This document shows, piece after piece, positions 50,471 through 59,036 of a DNA stretch of 64,000 nucleotides (positions within the stretch are counted from its first letter, which is position 1; the number at the start of each line of letters is the position of its first letter). The DNA lies in contig DATCEO010000213.1 of NCBI GenBank assembly GCA_036510065.1, positions 137,652 through 201,651 of the forward strand. The letters run 5' to 3'. The stretch comes from DASUBV01 sp036510065 (GTDB lineage: Bacteria > Actinomycetota > Actinomycetes > Streptosporangiales > Streptosporangiaceae). The translations under genes and the position numbers were made by a program. The notes beneath the pieces are model-generated. The model was not told the origin of the DNA and searched no databases. It was given only the letters and a program-made list of their open reading frames with translations.

Positions 50471-52003
50471 TTACGTCTGCGTCAGGGCCGGGGGCGCGTC
50501 GGCGCGCTCGGCCCTGGTCCGCCGGCCCAGCCACCAGAACAGCACGCCGACGGCAATGAAGACCAGCACCGGGGTGAGCTCGGTCCACAGGTAGGTGTAG
50601 CGCTGGGCGTAGGTCCAGTTCGACGGGATGAAGTTACTGCCGAACCAGGAGCTGCCGAGACCGGGGGCGATGAGCTGGACGGCGGCGACGGCCACCAGGA
50701 CCATCAGGATCACCGTCAGGGGCCGGTAGGCCGGCATCTTGAAGGGACGGGGCGTGTCCGGGTGGCTGCGGCGCAGCTTCCACAGCGCCGGGTAGATGAG
50801 CAGGTAGCTGATCAGCGTGGTCGAGATGGTCACGCCAAGCACGGCGTTGAAGTACCGCGCAGCGTCGCCGCTGGTGATCAGCCGGGCCAGCACCACGACG
50901 ATCGTCGCCACGATCCCGCTGAAGATATTGACCCGGACCGGGGTGCCGTACCGGGCGTTGATGACCCCGAGCAGCCGCGGGCCGGCGCCGTCGTAGCAGG
51001 ACACCGCCAGGGCCCGGTCCGAGCCCATGATCCACGTCGCGCCCGAGGTCAGCAGGCAGAGGATGAACAAGACGGCGCACGCGTCGCCCAGCACGAGCCC
51101 GGCGCCGCTGAGCGTCGCCGTGCCGGCGGCGGTGACGTGGCCGCCGTAGACGGTGAACACGCTCTGGATGGCGCTGATGAACCCGCTGAAGTTACTGATT
51201 GCCGCCGACGGCAGCACGATCAGGATGCCGATGACGGGCAGCGCGTACAGCACGACGCTGCCCACCGCCGAGCGGGCGATGGCGAACGGCACGTCGCGCT
51301 GCGGGTTGACCATCTCCTGCCCCGCGCTGCTGGGCAGCTCGAAGCCGACGTAGTTGAACAGCAGGACGCCCACCAGGAGGACGAAGCCGCTCGCTGAGGG
51401 CGTGTAGCCGCTGGCCCCCAGGCCGTGGGCGCCGTGCTTGATGGCATAGATGACGACGGAGATGGTGAAGAGCCCGAGCAGGATGAAGCGGGCGAAGGCG
51501 CCGGCGGTGGGCAGCCACTTGCCGGAGCTGAACGACATGATGGCCGCGACGATCGAGATCCACACGAACAGCAGCGCCACGATGTACCAGGCCACGGTCG
51601 GCAGACTGCGGCCGTGGTTAAAGAACACCTCGACGGCGCCGATGCAGGAGATGGTGAGCGATCCGCCGATCCACACCGGGTTGGTGATCCAGTACAGGAA
51701 GTTGTTCACCGCCCCGGCCAGGTGCCCGAAGGCCAGGCGGGTCCACAGGTACGGGCCGCCCTCCTGGGGGAAGGCCGATCCCAGCTCGGAGAACAGCAGG
51801 GCCTGCGGGACGAAGAACACCACCGCGAAGACCATCATCCACGTGAAGGCCTGCCCCCCGCCCTGGGCCACCGTGGCGATGGTGTCGACGCCCACGATGG
51901 TGCAGATGAGGAAGAACAGGATGTCGAACCGGCCGAAGTGGCGCTGCAGCTTCTGGCTCTCGGTCGCGGCCGCTACGGTCAGCGTGTCCAGGCTGTTGGC
52001 CAT
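50471..52003 (-). CDS. APC-superfamily amino acid permease
   Basis: 510 residues with about 12 membrane helices. FFLICTIVGVDTIATVAQGGGQAFTW in the first helix with the broken-helix glycine motif, FSELGSAFPQEGGPYLWTRLAFG, NYVGFELPSSAGQEMVNPQRDVPFAI in helix 6 and SDRALAVSCYDGAGPRLLG. Imports or exchanges amino acids or amines. Upstream region 52004-52199 (196 bp) contains its ribosome-binding site and no other gene. Confidence 0.9.
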   Translation of the reverse strand: MANSLDTLTVAAATESQKLQRHFGRFDILFFLICTIVGVDTIATVAQGGGQAFTWMMVFAVVFFVPQALLFSELGSAFPQEGGPYLWTRLAFGHLAGAVNNFLYWITNPVWIGGSLTISCIGAVEVFFNHGRSLPTVAWYIVALLFVWISIVAAIMSFSSGKWLPTAGAFARFILLGLFTISVVIYAIKHGAHGLGASGYTPSASGFVLLVGVLLFNYVGFELPSSAGQEMVNPQRDVPFAIARSAVGSVVLYALPVIGILIVLPSAAISNFSGFISAIQSVFTVYGGHVTAAGTATLSGAGLVLGDACAVLFILCLLTSGATWIMGSDRALAVSCYDGAGPRLLGVINARYGTPVRVNIFSGIVATIVVVLARLITSGDAARYFNAVLGVTISTTLISYLLIYPALWKLRRSHPDTPRPFKMPAYRPLTVILMVLVAVAAVQLIAPGLGSSWFGSNFIPSNWTYAQRYTYLWTELTPVLVFIAVGVLFWWLGRRTRAERADAPPALTQT

Positions 52004-52199
52004 CGGAGGTGCTCCCCGGTGCTAGTGGTGTGGTGCGCCCACATCCTGCGCCGGGCTGGTTTACGAAATGATGTCAGGAGTGTTACCAATCGATGACGTC
52101 CGCACCAGGCGCCCCAGCTTGTCCACCGCGACGGGCCGTGCCGCCCGCCCCCCGGTGGTCCGGCTCGGTCTCGAGACCCTGACCCCTACTATCGAGCCC

Positions 52200-53045
52200 A
52201 TGGAAGCCCGGGCGCCGAAACTGCTCGCCGTCAGCGACCTACATGTGGGCTATGCGCAGAACCGGGAGGTGGTCGCGGCCCTGCGGCCGGACTCACCGGG
52301 CGACTGGCTGCTCGTGGCGGGCGATGTCGGCGAGCTCACCACCCACATCGCATGGGCCCTGCGGACGCTGGCCGGCCGATTCGCGACCGTCATCTGGGTT
52401 CCCGGTAACCACGAGCTGTGGACGCACCCGCGGGATTCGTCGCAGCTACGGGGCGAGCTGCGCTACCGGCACCTGGTGGAGTTGTGCCGGAGCCTGGGCG
52501 TGCTCACCCCGGAGGATCCCTACCCGGTATGGGAGGGAGCAGGCGGCCCGGTCACGATCGCGCCGCTGTTCCTGCTGTACGACTACACGCTCCGGCCCCC
52601 GGGCGCGCAGACGAAGGCCGACGGCCTGGCGCGAGCCCGGGCGGCGGGCGTGATGTGCACCGACGAGGTGATGCTGCATCCCGACCCCTATCCGAGCCGG
52701 GAGGCGTGGTGCCAGGCCCGGCTGGCCGAGAGCGAGCGCCGCCTGGCGGCCCGCGACCCGGGACTCCCGACGATCCTGGTCAACCACTTTCCGCTGACCC
52801 GCCAGCCCACCCGGGTCCTGCGGTTCCCCGAGTTCGCCCAGTGGTGCGGCACCGCGGCGACGGCCGACTGGCATGTCCGGTTCAACGCCGCGGCCGTGGT
52901 CTACGGCCATCTGCACATTCCCCGGACGACCTGGCAGGACGACGTGCGCTTCGAGGAGGTCTCCTACGGCTACCCGCGGGAGTGGCAGCCGCGCGGCCCC
53001 GCGCCCGGACCCCCCCGCCAGATCCTGCCCCCGCCAGCGCCGTAA
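52200..53045 (+). CDS. Calcineurin-like metallophosphoesterase
   Basis: 281 residues from ATG 52200 (MEARAPKLLAVSDLHVGYAQNREVV). Metal ligands: DLHV, GDVGE, GNHELWTHP, NHFPLTR and GHLHIPRTTW, the full two-metal set. An insert after GNHE and the Pro-rich tail are characteristic of an actinobacterial subgroup often found near phosphopantetheinyl transferases. Substrate unknown. Longer in-frame start at 52068 has no ribosome-binding site. Confidence 0.9.
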   Translation: MEARAPKLLAVSDLHVGYAQNREVVAALRPDSPGDWLLVAGDVGELTTHIAWALRTLAGRFATVIWVPGNHELWTHPRDSSQLRGELRYRHLVELCRSLGVLTPEDPYPVWEGAGGPVTIAPLFLLYDYTLRPPGAQTKADGLARARAAGVMCTDEVMLHPDPYPSREAWCQARLAESERRLAARDPGLPTILVNHFPLTRQPTRVLRFPEFAQWCGTAATADWHVRFNAAAVVYGHLHIPRTTWQDDVRFEEVSYGYPREWQPRGPAPGPPRQILPPPAP

Positions 53046-53120
53046 CCCGCCGCGCCGCCGCGCCGGCGCGCCACCCTGCCGATCGTCCCGCCCCCGCCAG
53101 CCCGCAGCCCGCAGCCAATT

Positions 53121-53177
53121 TTCATGATCACCACCGTTTCTCGGCGCATAGCGCGCCATTTCGGTGGTGATCATGAA
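53121..53177. repeat. 16-bp perfect inverted repeat between convergent genes
   Basis: TTCATGATCACCACCG (53121-53136) and CGGTGGTGATCATGAA (53162-53177) flank a 25-base loop that itself contains GGCGC/GCGCC. The low GC of the arm ends is unusual for this genome. It sits in the 232-bp gap between the convergent phosphoesterase and monooxygenase, so it may be a bidirectional terminator or a REP-type element. Confidence 0.6.
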
Positions 53178-53277
53178 GGCAGGGGCGGCGGGGCGGGGCC
53201 AGGGCGGCCCGGGCGCGGGGCGGGGACGGGCCGGGCGGCGGGGCGGCGGCGGAAGCTGGGGGTGGGCGGGGCCGGGC

Positions 53278-54321
53278 CTAGGCCGCGTGGCGCCAGGCTT
53301 CGGCAAGGGCCGTGTAGCTGGCGGCGCGGCGGGACCGGTCCAGGCTCGGGGTGACGACGACGATCTCGTCGGCCTGGGCGAGCTGCTTCATCTCCAGCAG
53401 CCGCTCGGCCACGGCCTTGGGCGCGCCCGTCACCATCCGGCCGTCGTCGTGCCGGCCGGCCCGGAACTGCTCGGAGCGGGCAAGGTCGCGGACCTCCTCG
53501 GGCCGCAGCGGCTCGCGGATCCCGCGGCGGATGTTCTGGATGGTCAGCGTCCACGCCGCCTCGAAGTCCAGGACCGCTTCCTCGTCATCGCTGGCGAAGG
53601 CCAGCACGGACATCGCCGAGTACGGTGACCCGCCGTCGGACCGCGGCGTAAAGTCGCGCCGGTAGCCGCGCAGCGCCTCGAACGCCAGGTCGGGGCTCAT
53701 GTGATGAGCGAAGACGGCACTCATCCCGTTGACTGCGGCAAAGCGCGGGCCGTAGGAGCTCGATCCCAGCACGAACAGCTCCGGCTGCTCGGGCACCAGC
53801 GGCGCCGCCACCAGCTGCGCGTACGGGTGCCCCTCAGGGAAGCCGTCGCCGAGAAACGCCAGCAGCTCGCCGACCTGCGCCGGGAACTCGGCGGCCGGGT
53901 CGGCCACCATCCCCCGCCGCAGGACGTGAGCCGTGAGCGGATCAGTGCCCGGTGCCCGGCCCAGCGCCAGGTCGATGCGACCGGGATACATGGCCAGCAG
54001 CGTCCGGAACGTCTCGGCCACCTTGAGCGACGCGTGGTTGGGCAGCATGATGCCGGCGGCGCCGACCCGGATCCGGGAGGTGTGCGCGCCGACGTGCGCC
54101 GTCAGCAGCTCAGGGGCACTGCAGGCCAGGCTGGTCATGTTGTGATGCTCGGAAACCCAGTACCGCCGGTAGCCGGCCGCTTCCACGGCGCGGGCGATGC
54201 CCACGGCACCGGCCACGGAGGCGGCGGCGTCCTCGCCGTATTCGATTCCGACGAAATCCAGCACGGCCAGGGGCAGTGACTCTTCTGCCAGGGACAGTGA
54301 CTCTTCAGGTACGTTCACCAT
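53278..54321 (-). CDS. Luciferase-like flavin monooxygenase (MsnO8/LLM family)
   Basis: 347 residues. LAVLDFVGIEYGEDAAASVAGAVGIARAVEAAGYRRYWVSEHHNM, TSRIRVGAAGIMLPNHASLKVAETFRTLLAMYPGRIDLALGRAPGTD and FVLGSSSYGPRFAAVNGMSAVFAHH match the F420- or FMN-dependent class with the LLM fold. ATG at 54319-54321 is preceded by GGACGG. The first residues carry a small duplication, EESLSLAEESLPLA. Substrate unknown. Confidence 0.92.
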   Translation of the reverse strand: MVNVPEESLSLAEESLPLAVLDFVGIEYGEDAAASVAGAVGIARAVEAAGYRRYWVSEHHNMTSLACSAPELLTAHVGAHTSRIRVGAAGIMLPNHASLKVAETFRTLLAMYPGRIDLALGRAPGTDPLTAHVLRRGMVADPAAEFPAQVGELLAFLGDGFPEGHPYAQLVAAPLVPEQPELFVLGSSSYGPRFAAVNGMSAVFAHHMSPDLAFEALRGYRRDFTPRSDGGSPYSAMSVLAFASDDEEAVLDFEAAWTLTIQNIRRGIREPLRPEEVRDLARSEQFRAGRHDDGRMVTGAPKAVAERLLEMKQLAQADEIVVVTPSLDRSRRAASYTALAEAWRHAA

Positions 54322-54530
54322 CAGGTCAATGCCGTCCCGTGCGGCCGCATTCCCGTTGGCTGACCCCGGCAGCCGCCAGTTCCGGCACGATAGTCCCGTC
54401 CGGGCTACTACAGTCCGGGGCGCGACTGGTACCGGCTGCCCAGCGCGAGCGGCACGGACCTGTCGGCCTGGAACGGGACCGTGACCTGCGCTTCCTGGTG
54501 ATCCGGCGCGGGTATCAGGAGGCGATGGGA

Positions 54531-55316
54531 ATGACGGGTGAGGCGCGTCGCCACGGCTGCTTGCGGCGCCGGGGCCGGGCGGCCGGACTCGCCGGGGCAC
54601 TGACCGCAGCGGTGATCATGCTTCTGGCCGGCTGTGCGGGGCCGGCCGGCGGCCAGGCCGCGCCGCCGCACCGCTCGCACCGGGCCGCGAGCCCGCCGGT
54701 CACCGCCACGCCCAGCCCTACTCCGGTCCGGAGCACCCCGGCTGCGCCCAGCGCCTCGCCCAGCGTGATCTCGGTGCCGGCGCCTTCCGCCGGGCTGCAC
54801 CAGACCATGGCGTTCCCGAGCGCGCGCACGCGCGTCTTCGAGGCCGAGATGACCGACCTGTGGACCGCCGTGGTGATAGGCAGGCCCCAGCCGGCTCGGC
54901 AGGCGTTCTTCCCGCTGCCGGCCTACGAGCAGATCAAGGCGATCTACAACCCGGCTGGGGACTGGCATGACCGCCTGTTCGCCGATTTCGGGCTCGACGT
55001 GGCCGTCGCCCATCGTCTCCTGGGCCGCCAGGCCCGGCACGCCCGGCTGATACGGGTGATCGTGCCCTCGGCGGATGCCGCCTGGGTTGGGCCCGGCGTG
55101 TGCGCCAATTCCGTGGGCTACTGGCACGTCGGCGGGGCGCGGCTGGTCTACCGGGAGGACGGCCAGCTGCGCTCGATCGGGATCGCCTCGCTGATCTCCT
55201 GGCGCGGCCGGTGGTATGTCGTCCACTTCGGCGCCGTCCTGCGCAGCGCCGCCTACGGCATCGTGGACGAGCCGTCGGCCGGCCCCGGCGTTCCGGGTCC
55301 GGCGGGCGGCTGCTGA
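54531..55316 (+). CDS. Lipoprotein of unknown function
   Basis: 261 residues. ATG 54531 lies eight bases after GGAGG; ATG 54525 is too close to it. Signal peptide with lipobox AVIMLLAGC, a Pro/Ser/Thr linker to about residue 85, then a compact domain: TRVFEAEMTDLWTAVVIGRPQPARQAFFPLPAYEQIKAIYNPAGDWHDRLFADF and WYVVHFGAVLRS. I do not recognise the family. No signs of transfer; surface-anchored. Confidence 0.75.
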   Translation: MTGEARRHGCLRRRGRAAGLAGALTAAVIMLLAGCAGPAGGQAAPPHRSHRAASPPVTATPSPTPVRSTPAAPSASPSVISVPAPSAGLHQTMAFPSARTRVFEAEMTDLWTAVVIGRPQPARQAFFPLPAYEQIKAIYNPAGDWHDRLFADFGLDVAVAHRLLGRQARHARLIRVIVPSADAAWVGPGVCANSVGYWHVGGARLVYREDGQLRSIGIASLISWRGRWYVVHFGAVLRSAAYGIVDEPSAGPGVPGPAGGC

Positions 55317-55350
55317 CCGTGACCGCTCGCCCGAGCTGGCCGGGAACACA

Positions 55351-55387
55351 GGGCCGGGACCATAGGGCCGGGACCATAGGGCCGGGC
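55351..55387. repeat. 14-bp tandem repeat between convergent genes
   Basis: GGGCCGGGACCATA occurs twice in tandem (55351 and 55365) followed by a partial third copy, in the short gap between the lipoprotein and the small protein at 55391. Confidence 0.8.
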
Positions 55388-55390
55388 GAT

Positions 55391-55657
55391 TCAGAGCTCC
55401 AGCGGGCTGAGCGGGATGATCTCGGTGGTGATCAGTCCCTCGGCGGCCAGGGGCAGGCTGGCCAGGTGAGTAGCGGCCTCGGGCGGGCCCGAGACCTCCA
55501 GCATGAGGACGGCACCGGGCCGGCCGGGGCTCCAGGCCTGGGTCAGCGTGCCGTCGGCCTGAAGCCGGCGCAGGGCCGCACGCTCGTCGGCCAGCAGGTG
55601 CTGAAACCGGACCTGGTCGGCGTCGGCCGCGGGCCGGCAAATAACAAGGATAAGCAC
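55391..55657 (-). CDS. Small muconolactone-isomerase-like dimeric barrel protein
   Basis: 88 residues: LILVICRPAADADQVRFQHLLADERAALRRLQADGTLTQAWSPGRPGAVLMLEVSGPPEAATHLASLPLAAEGLITTEIIPL. The pattern is that of muconolactone delta-isomerase/YCII-like ferredoxin-fold dimers. The GTG start overlaps the stop of the large iron protein by one base (TAGTG), so the two proteins are translationally coupled and probably functionally linked. No catalytic residues can be assigned. Confidence 0.78.
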   Translation of the reverse strand: MLILVICRPAADADQVRFQHLLADERAALRRLQADGTLTQAWSPGRPGAVLMLEVSGPPEAATHLASLPLAAEGLITTEIIPLSPLEL

Positions 55658-58600
55658 TAGGCCTCCATGCCTGAGTCGGCCCAGCGATGGAATACCTTGA
55701 CCTTGGCGCTCGACCAGGCGCCGTCGCAGGGCATCGATCCGCTGCGCAGCCGATCGAGAATATCGGCGGCGTGGGCCCGCACGTCTGCATAGGACCATAG
55801 GTCGAAGACAAAGCTCATCGACTGCCGGTCACTCTCGCGGAACAGCGGCTTGATGTGCGCACCGAAGCTCACCGCCTCGCCAGGTCCGGGCAGCGCCGCC
55901 GACGAGCTGGCCTGCTCGGCCCCGGGGACAGTGGCCGTGGTGTCCGGTGGTCCGGCGGCCGTCCACCCCCAGGGCGCGACTGCGGGCTGGGACGGCTCCC
56001 AGTCGGGCTGCGACATGCCGACCGTGACCCGGGAGTCCCATTCCACGTACGCGGTGAAGGCCGAGCGGAACTGCGCGTCAGCGGGCAGGCCAGCTTCATC
56101 CGCGGCCCGGATGGCCAGGGTCACCCAGCGAGCACGCTGCTGCTCGTCCAGCGACCGGCCGGCGTGCGCGGCGGTCGTCTGCTGTGGTCCGCTACGACCG
56201 GCGCTGGCCTGATCGGCTCCGGCCTGATCGGCTCCGGCCTGATCTGCGCTGTACCAGGCGGGCCCGCCGAACGACTCGGCCAGCCGCATCGCCTCCCGGC
56301 GCGGATGCTCGGGGGGCATGCTGGCGAACAGCGGGGCGAGCAGGTCGTCGGCGGGGACGTGCTTCTCATACAGCAGGCGGGTCATCCGGGTCAGCGCGGG
56401 CAGCCCGCCCGCCCACTCGAATAGCGTCGGCTCATGACCCGGATCCGGTACCGGATCGCGGAATCCGGCATACCAGTGCATGCCGCTGCAGAACGGCTTG
56501 TTCTGCGAGTGCCCGCACCGGCACAGCGCGCAATGCTCACGGGACGCCCCGGCGTTGCGCTCGACCTCGGTGCCGTCGGCGCCAACGAGCGTGATCGCGC
56601 CCGTTATCCGGTACGGGCCGTCCCTGGTCACCTCGATGGCGGGGTCCCGGTGGCCGCCCCAGTCGACGATGTCCCGCTCCTCGTGTCCCTCGATCGCGAA
56701 GCTCAGGGCACCCGACGGGCAGTCGCGGGCCGCGCGGATAATCTCGTCCATCCGGCCCCCGCTCGGGGCGACGAACGGCTCCTGTCCCGTCCGGAAGGCC
56801 GCGGGTAGCCGGTCGGTGCAGTAGCCCGAGTGCTGGCACAGGCCGCGGTTGTCCAGGATCGTCACCTGCTGGCCGGGATAGGAGTCGCGGCGGTCGGGGA
56901 CGCGCCGGGGCTCCTTGACGTCGCTAAATCCGTTCCGGGCGTGCGTGCCGTCGCAGAACGGCTTTATCGCGGAGCCGCCGCAGCGGCACAACGCCGCCTG
57001 CGGCGTGGCCGCGACCGGCTCACCCAGGTAGTTGAGCAGCCGCGGCACGTTGGTCACCAGGTACGGGCCATCCTTGGCCGTCTGGATCAGCGCGGGCAGT
57101 TCGCTTTGCAGCTGCGCCAGGGTAGCCAGCCGTCCGGCCCGCTCCGCCGTCGGCGCCAGCCCGCAGGCGAGATCCTGCAAGGCGGCGGTGGCTTCGGCCA
57201 GTTCCGGCGGCGTTGAGCCGGCCGCGCCCAGACGCGCCCGCAGCCGGGTGGCCTCCTGGGCCGCCTGCCAGACGAGCTCGCCCGCCGCCTGCGGCTCCGA
57301 CTGGTCGCCGTCGGCGGCCGGGGCAGCGCCAGCAGGCTCGCCGGGATACCGGGCCAGCGCACCGGCCAGCGGCCGCAGCACGCTGTCGGCCAGCCGCGGG
57401 GCGATGTGCCCGGCCGACCCGGCGTCGGCGGCCGCCGCGAGCGCCGCATGGGCCAGGGCGAACACCGCAGCCAGCTCGGCCCCCACCTTGTCGTGGCGCG
57501 TGACGCCAGCCACACCGCGGGCGAGGGCGGCCGCCCGCGCTGTCAGCTCGTCGATCTGGGCGGACGCCAGCGGCTCCGGTTGCCGCGCCTGGCGCGCCTG
57601 GGCACTCCCGGCCGGCAAGTGCACCGCGAGGGTCCGGGCAATCTGCCGGAGGGCGGCCAGCACCGGCTCCAGGTGCTGGCCGATCTGAGCGCCCCGTCCT
57701 TCACGCAGTGCCTCGCAGAGCCACGCTGCCTCGGCCAGCCGCTCGGTCAGCAGCGCCCAGGCCGCGTCGCGGTGCGGCATCAGGTAGTCGGTCTCGTAGA
57801 ACAGCTCAAAGCTGGGTCCGGCGTTGCTTCCCGGCTGACCGGGGCCGACGGGAAGCGTCGTGATCAGGTCGCCCAGCGGCTTGATGACCTGCAGCATCAG
57901 CGCCACCGTCGCGTCGGCGAGGACCTTCAGCTGGACGTCGGTCTCCTGCGTATGCGCGAAGTAGCGCTCGAAGATCTGCAGCAGGATCTCGTATCCGACG
58001 TTGAACAGGTCGGTCACCCGCGCGGTCAGCGGATCGGAGATCAGCGGGACCTGAGCGCCGCTTTCGGGCGGCCGGACGTTGGCCGCCACGACCGGGCGCA
58101 CCGGGGCAAAGGCCGGATCGGCCTGCGTCATCTGCTCGTAGTCGTCCAGGATCGCGACGAACTGGCCGAAATGAGCGTTCCGCCAGTCCCCGCGCGGGCC
58201 CTCGCCCTGCTCCAGGATGGTGTCAATCGCGCGCTGCGCCGAGACGGCGTCGGTGACGGCGACCAGCTCGGGCCACCGGAAATGGTCCTGCGTCGCCTGC
58301 GCTCGCGGCGGCCCCACGAAGAGCCAGTCCTCGCCGTGGGCGGCCACCAGGCCGGCGATACCTGCCTCGATGGACCGGTACAGGTGCCCGACCGTGGCGA
58401 AGTCCTGCCGCCGCGGCACGATGTCGCGCTCGCTCATCATCGGCTCGGCCCGGGCCACCGCCGCCAGTCCCTCGGCGTCCTGCAGGTCCATCCCCTCCGG
58501 GCGCTCGAGGAACATGAAATGGCGCAGCGCCTGCTCGCCGAACGGTAGGAGGGCCAGCTGCACGCCCGCCGGGTAGTGATCGGCGGGCTGCGGCAGGTTC

Positions 58601-58965
58601 GGCCGGGCCAGATGCGGGGCAGCGCCGATCGCGGACAGCAGGTTGTGCACCAGGGCCAGGTGCAGCATCTCCTGGGTGGCCACGTGCGAGACCTGCTTGC
58701 GCCATCGGGTCACCGCCGCGAGCTGCGGTTGCGTCAGTCCCTCGGCGGCGGCCTGCTTGAGCGAGAATGCCGCGAACAGGTACTGGCACATGATGCCGTG
58801 TTCCAGCTCGGCGGCCTCGCACAGCATGTAGATCAGCGCCTCGCGGTGCTCGATCACGAACGGCGCCTCCGGGGCGGCCTTGCCGCCCCGGGTGGCGAGG
58901 ACTTGCGCGAGCCGGCCCTGCCCGGCCCGCACTGGCAGATCTGGCGTGCCGTCACCGTTGGTCAT
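55657..58965 (-). CDS. Giant multidomain iron protein: ferritin-like, two CDGSH, 4Fe-4S, truncated haemoglobin
   Basis: 1102 residues. Domain order: (1) residues 35-330, VioB-type ferritin-like domain with two ExxH motifs (E53-H56, E99-H102). (2) About 330-620, helical, family not recognised. (3) CDGSH motif with C660, C662, C671, H675 (CRCGGSAIKPFCDGTH). (4) 4Fe-4S mono-cluster domain with C710, C716 and C749 (DCPSGAL). (5) Second CDGSH motif with C815, C817, C826, H830 (CRCGHSQNKPFCSGMH). (6) About 855-1000, truncated-haemoglobin-like region (LLAPLFASMPPEH, FGGPAWYS, FTAYVEWDSR). (7) C-terminal MSFVFDLWSYADVRAHA, MPCDGAW domain. No signal peptide. Likely redox or oxygen/iron-sensing in the cytoplasm; function unknown. 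Confidence 0.85.
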   Translation of the reverse strand: MTNGDGTPDLPVRAGQGRLAQVLATRGGKAAPEAPFVIEHREALIYMLCEAAELEHGIMCQYLFAAFSLKQAAAEGLTQPQLAAVTRWRKQVSHVATQEMLHLALVHNLLSAIGAAPHLARPNLPQPADHYPAGVQLALLPFGEQALRHFMFLERPEGMDLQDAEGLAAVARAEPMMSERDIVPRRQDFATVGHLYRSIEAGIAGLVAAHGEDWLFVGPPRAQATQDHFRWPELVAVTDAVSAQRAIDTILEQGEGPRGDWRNAHFGQFVAILDDYEQMTQADPAFAPVRPVVAANVRPPESGAQVPLISDPLTARVTDLFNVGYEILLQIFERYFAHTQETDVQLKVLADATVALMLQVIKPLGDLITTLPVGPGQPGSNAGPSFELFYETDYLMPHRDAAWALLTERLAEAAWLCEALREGRGAQIGQHLEPVLAALRQIARTLAVHLPAGSAQARQARQPEPLASAQIDELTARAAALARGVAGVTRHDKVGAELAAVFALAHAALAAAADAGSAGHIAPRLADSVLRPLAGALARYPGEPAGAAPAADGDQSEPQAAGELVWQAAQEATRLRARLGAAGSTPPELAEATAALQDLACGLAPTAERAGRLATLAQLQSELPALIQTAKDGPYLVTNVPRLLNYLGEPVAATPQAALCRCGGSAIKPFCDGTHARNGFSDVKEPRRVPDRRDSYPGQQVTILDNRGLCQHSGYCTDRLPAAFRTGQEPFVAPSGGRMDEIIRAARDCPSGALSFAIEGHEERDIVDWGGHRDPAIEVTRDGPYRITGAITLVGADGTEVERNAGASREHCALCRCGHSQNKPFCSGMHWYAGFRDPVPDPGHEPTLFEWAGGLPALTRMTRLLYEKHVPADDLLAPLFASMPPEHPRREAMRLAESFGGPAWYSADQAGADQAGADQASAGRSGPQQTTAAHAGRSLDEQQRARWVTLAIRAADEAGLPADAQFRSAFTAYVEWDSRVTVGMSQPDWEPSQPAVAPWGWTAAGPPDTTATVPGAEQASSSAALPGPGEAVSFGAHIKPLFRESDRQSMSFVFDLWSYADVRAHAADILDRLRSGSMPCDGAWSSAKVKVFHRWADSGMEA
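56206..56250 (-). repeat. 15-bp tandem repeat inside the haemoglobin-like region of the iron protein
   Basis: Two identical GGCCTGATCGGCTCC units (56206, 56221) and a diverged third (56236). They encode (ADQAG)n, inserted just after the FGGPAWYS motif of the globin-like domain. Confidence 0.85.
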
Positions 58966-59036
58966 GATTCCCTTTCCCTCGGGCTTGTCAGCGCCGTGCT
59001 TGTCAGCGCCGTGCTGGTCGGTACCATCAGCCTGGG
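58966..59036. promoter_or_regulatory. Divergent promoter of the iron protein and lysR, with 15-bp direct repeats
   Basis: CTTGTCAGCGCCGTG occurs at 58984-58998 and 58999-59013, followed by a third, weaker CTGGTCGG start. Only 71 bp separate the two start codons, so the repeats must lie in both promoters. LysR proteins usually bind such divergent gaps. Confidence 0.55.
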
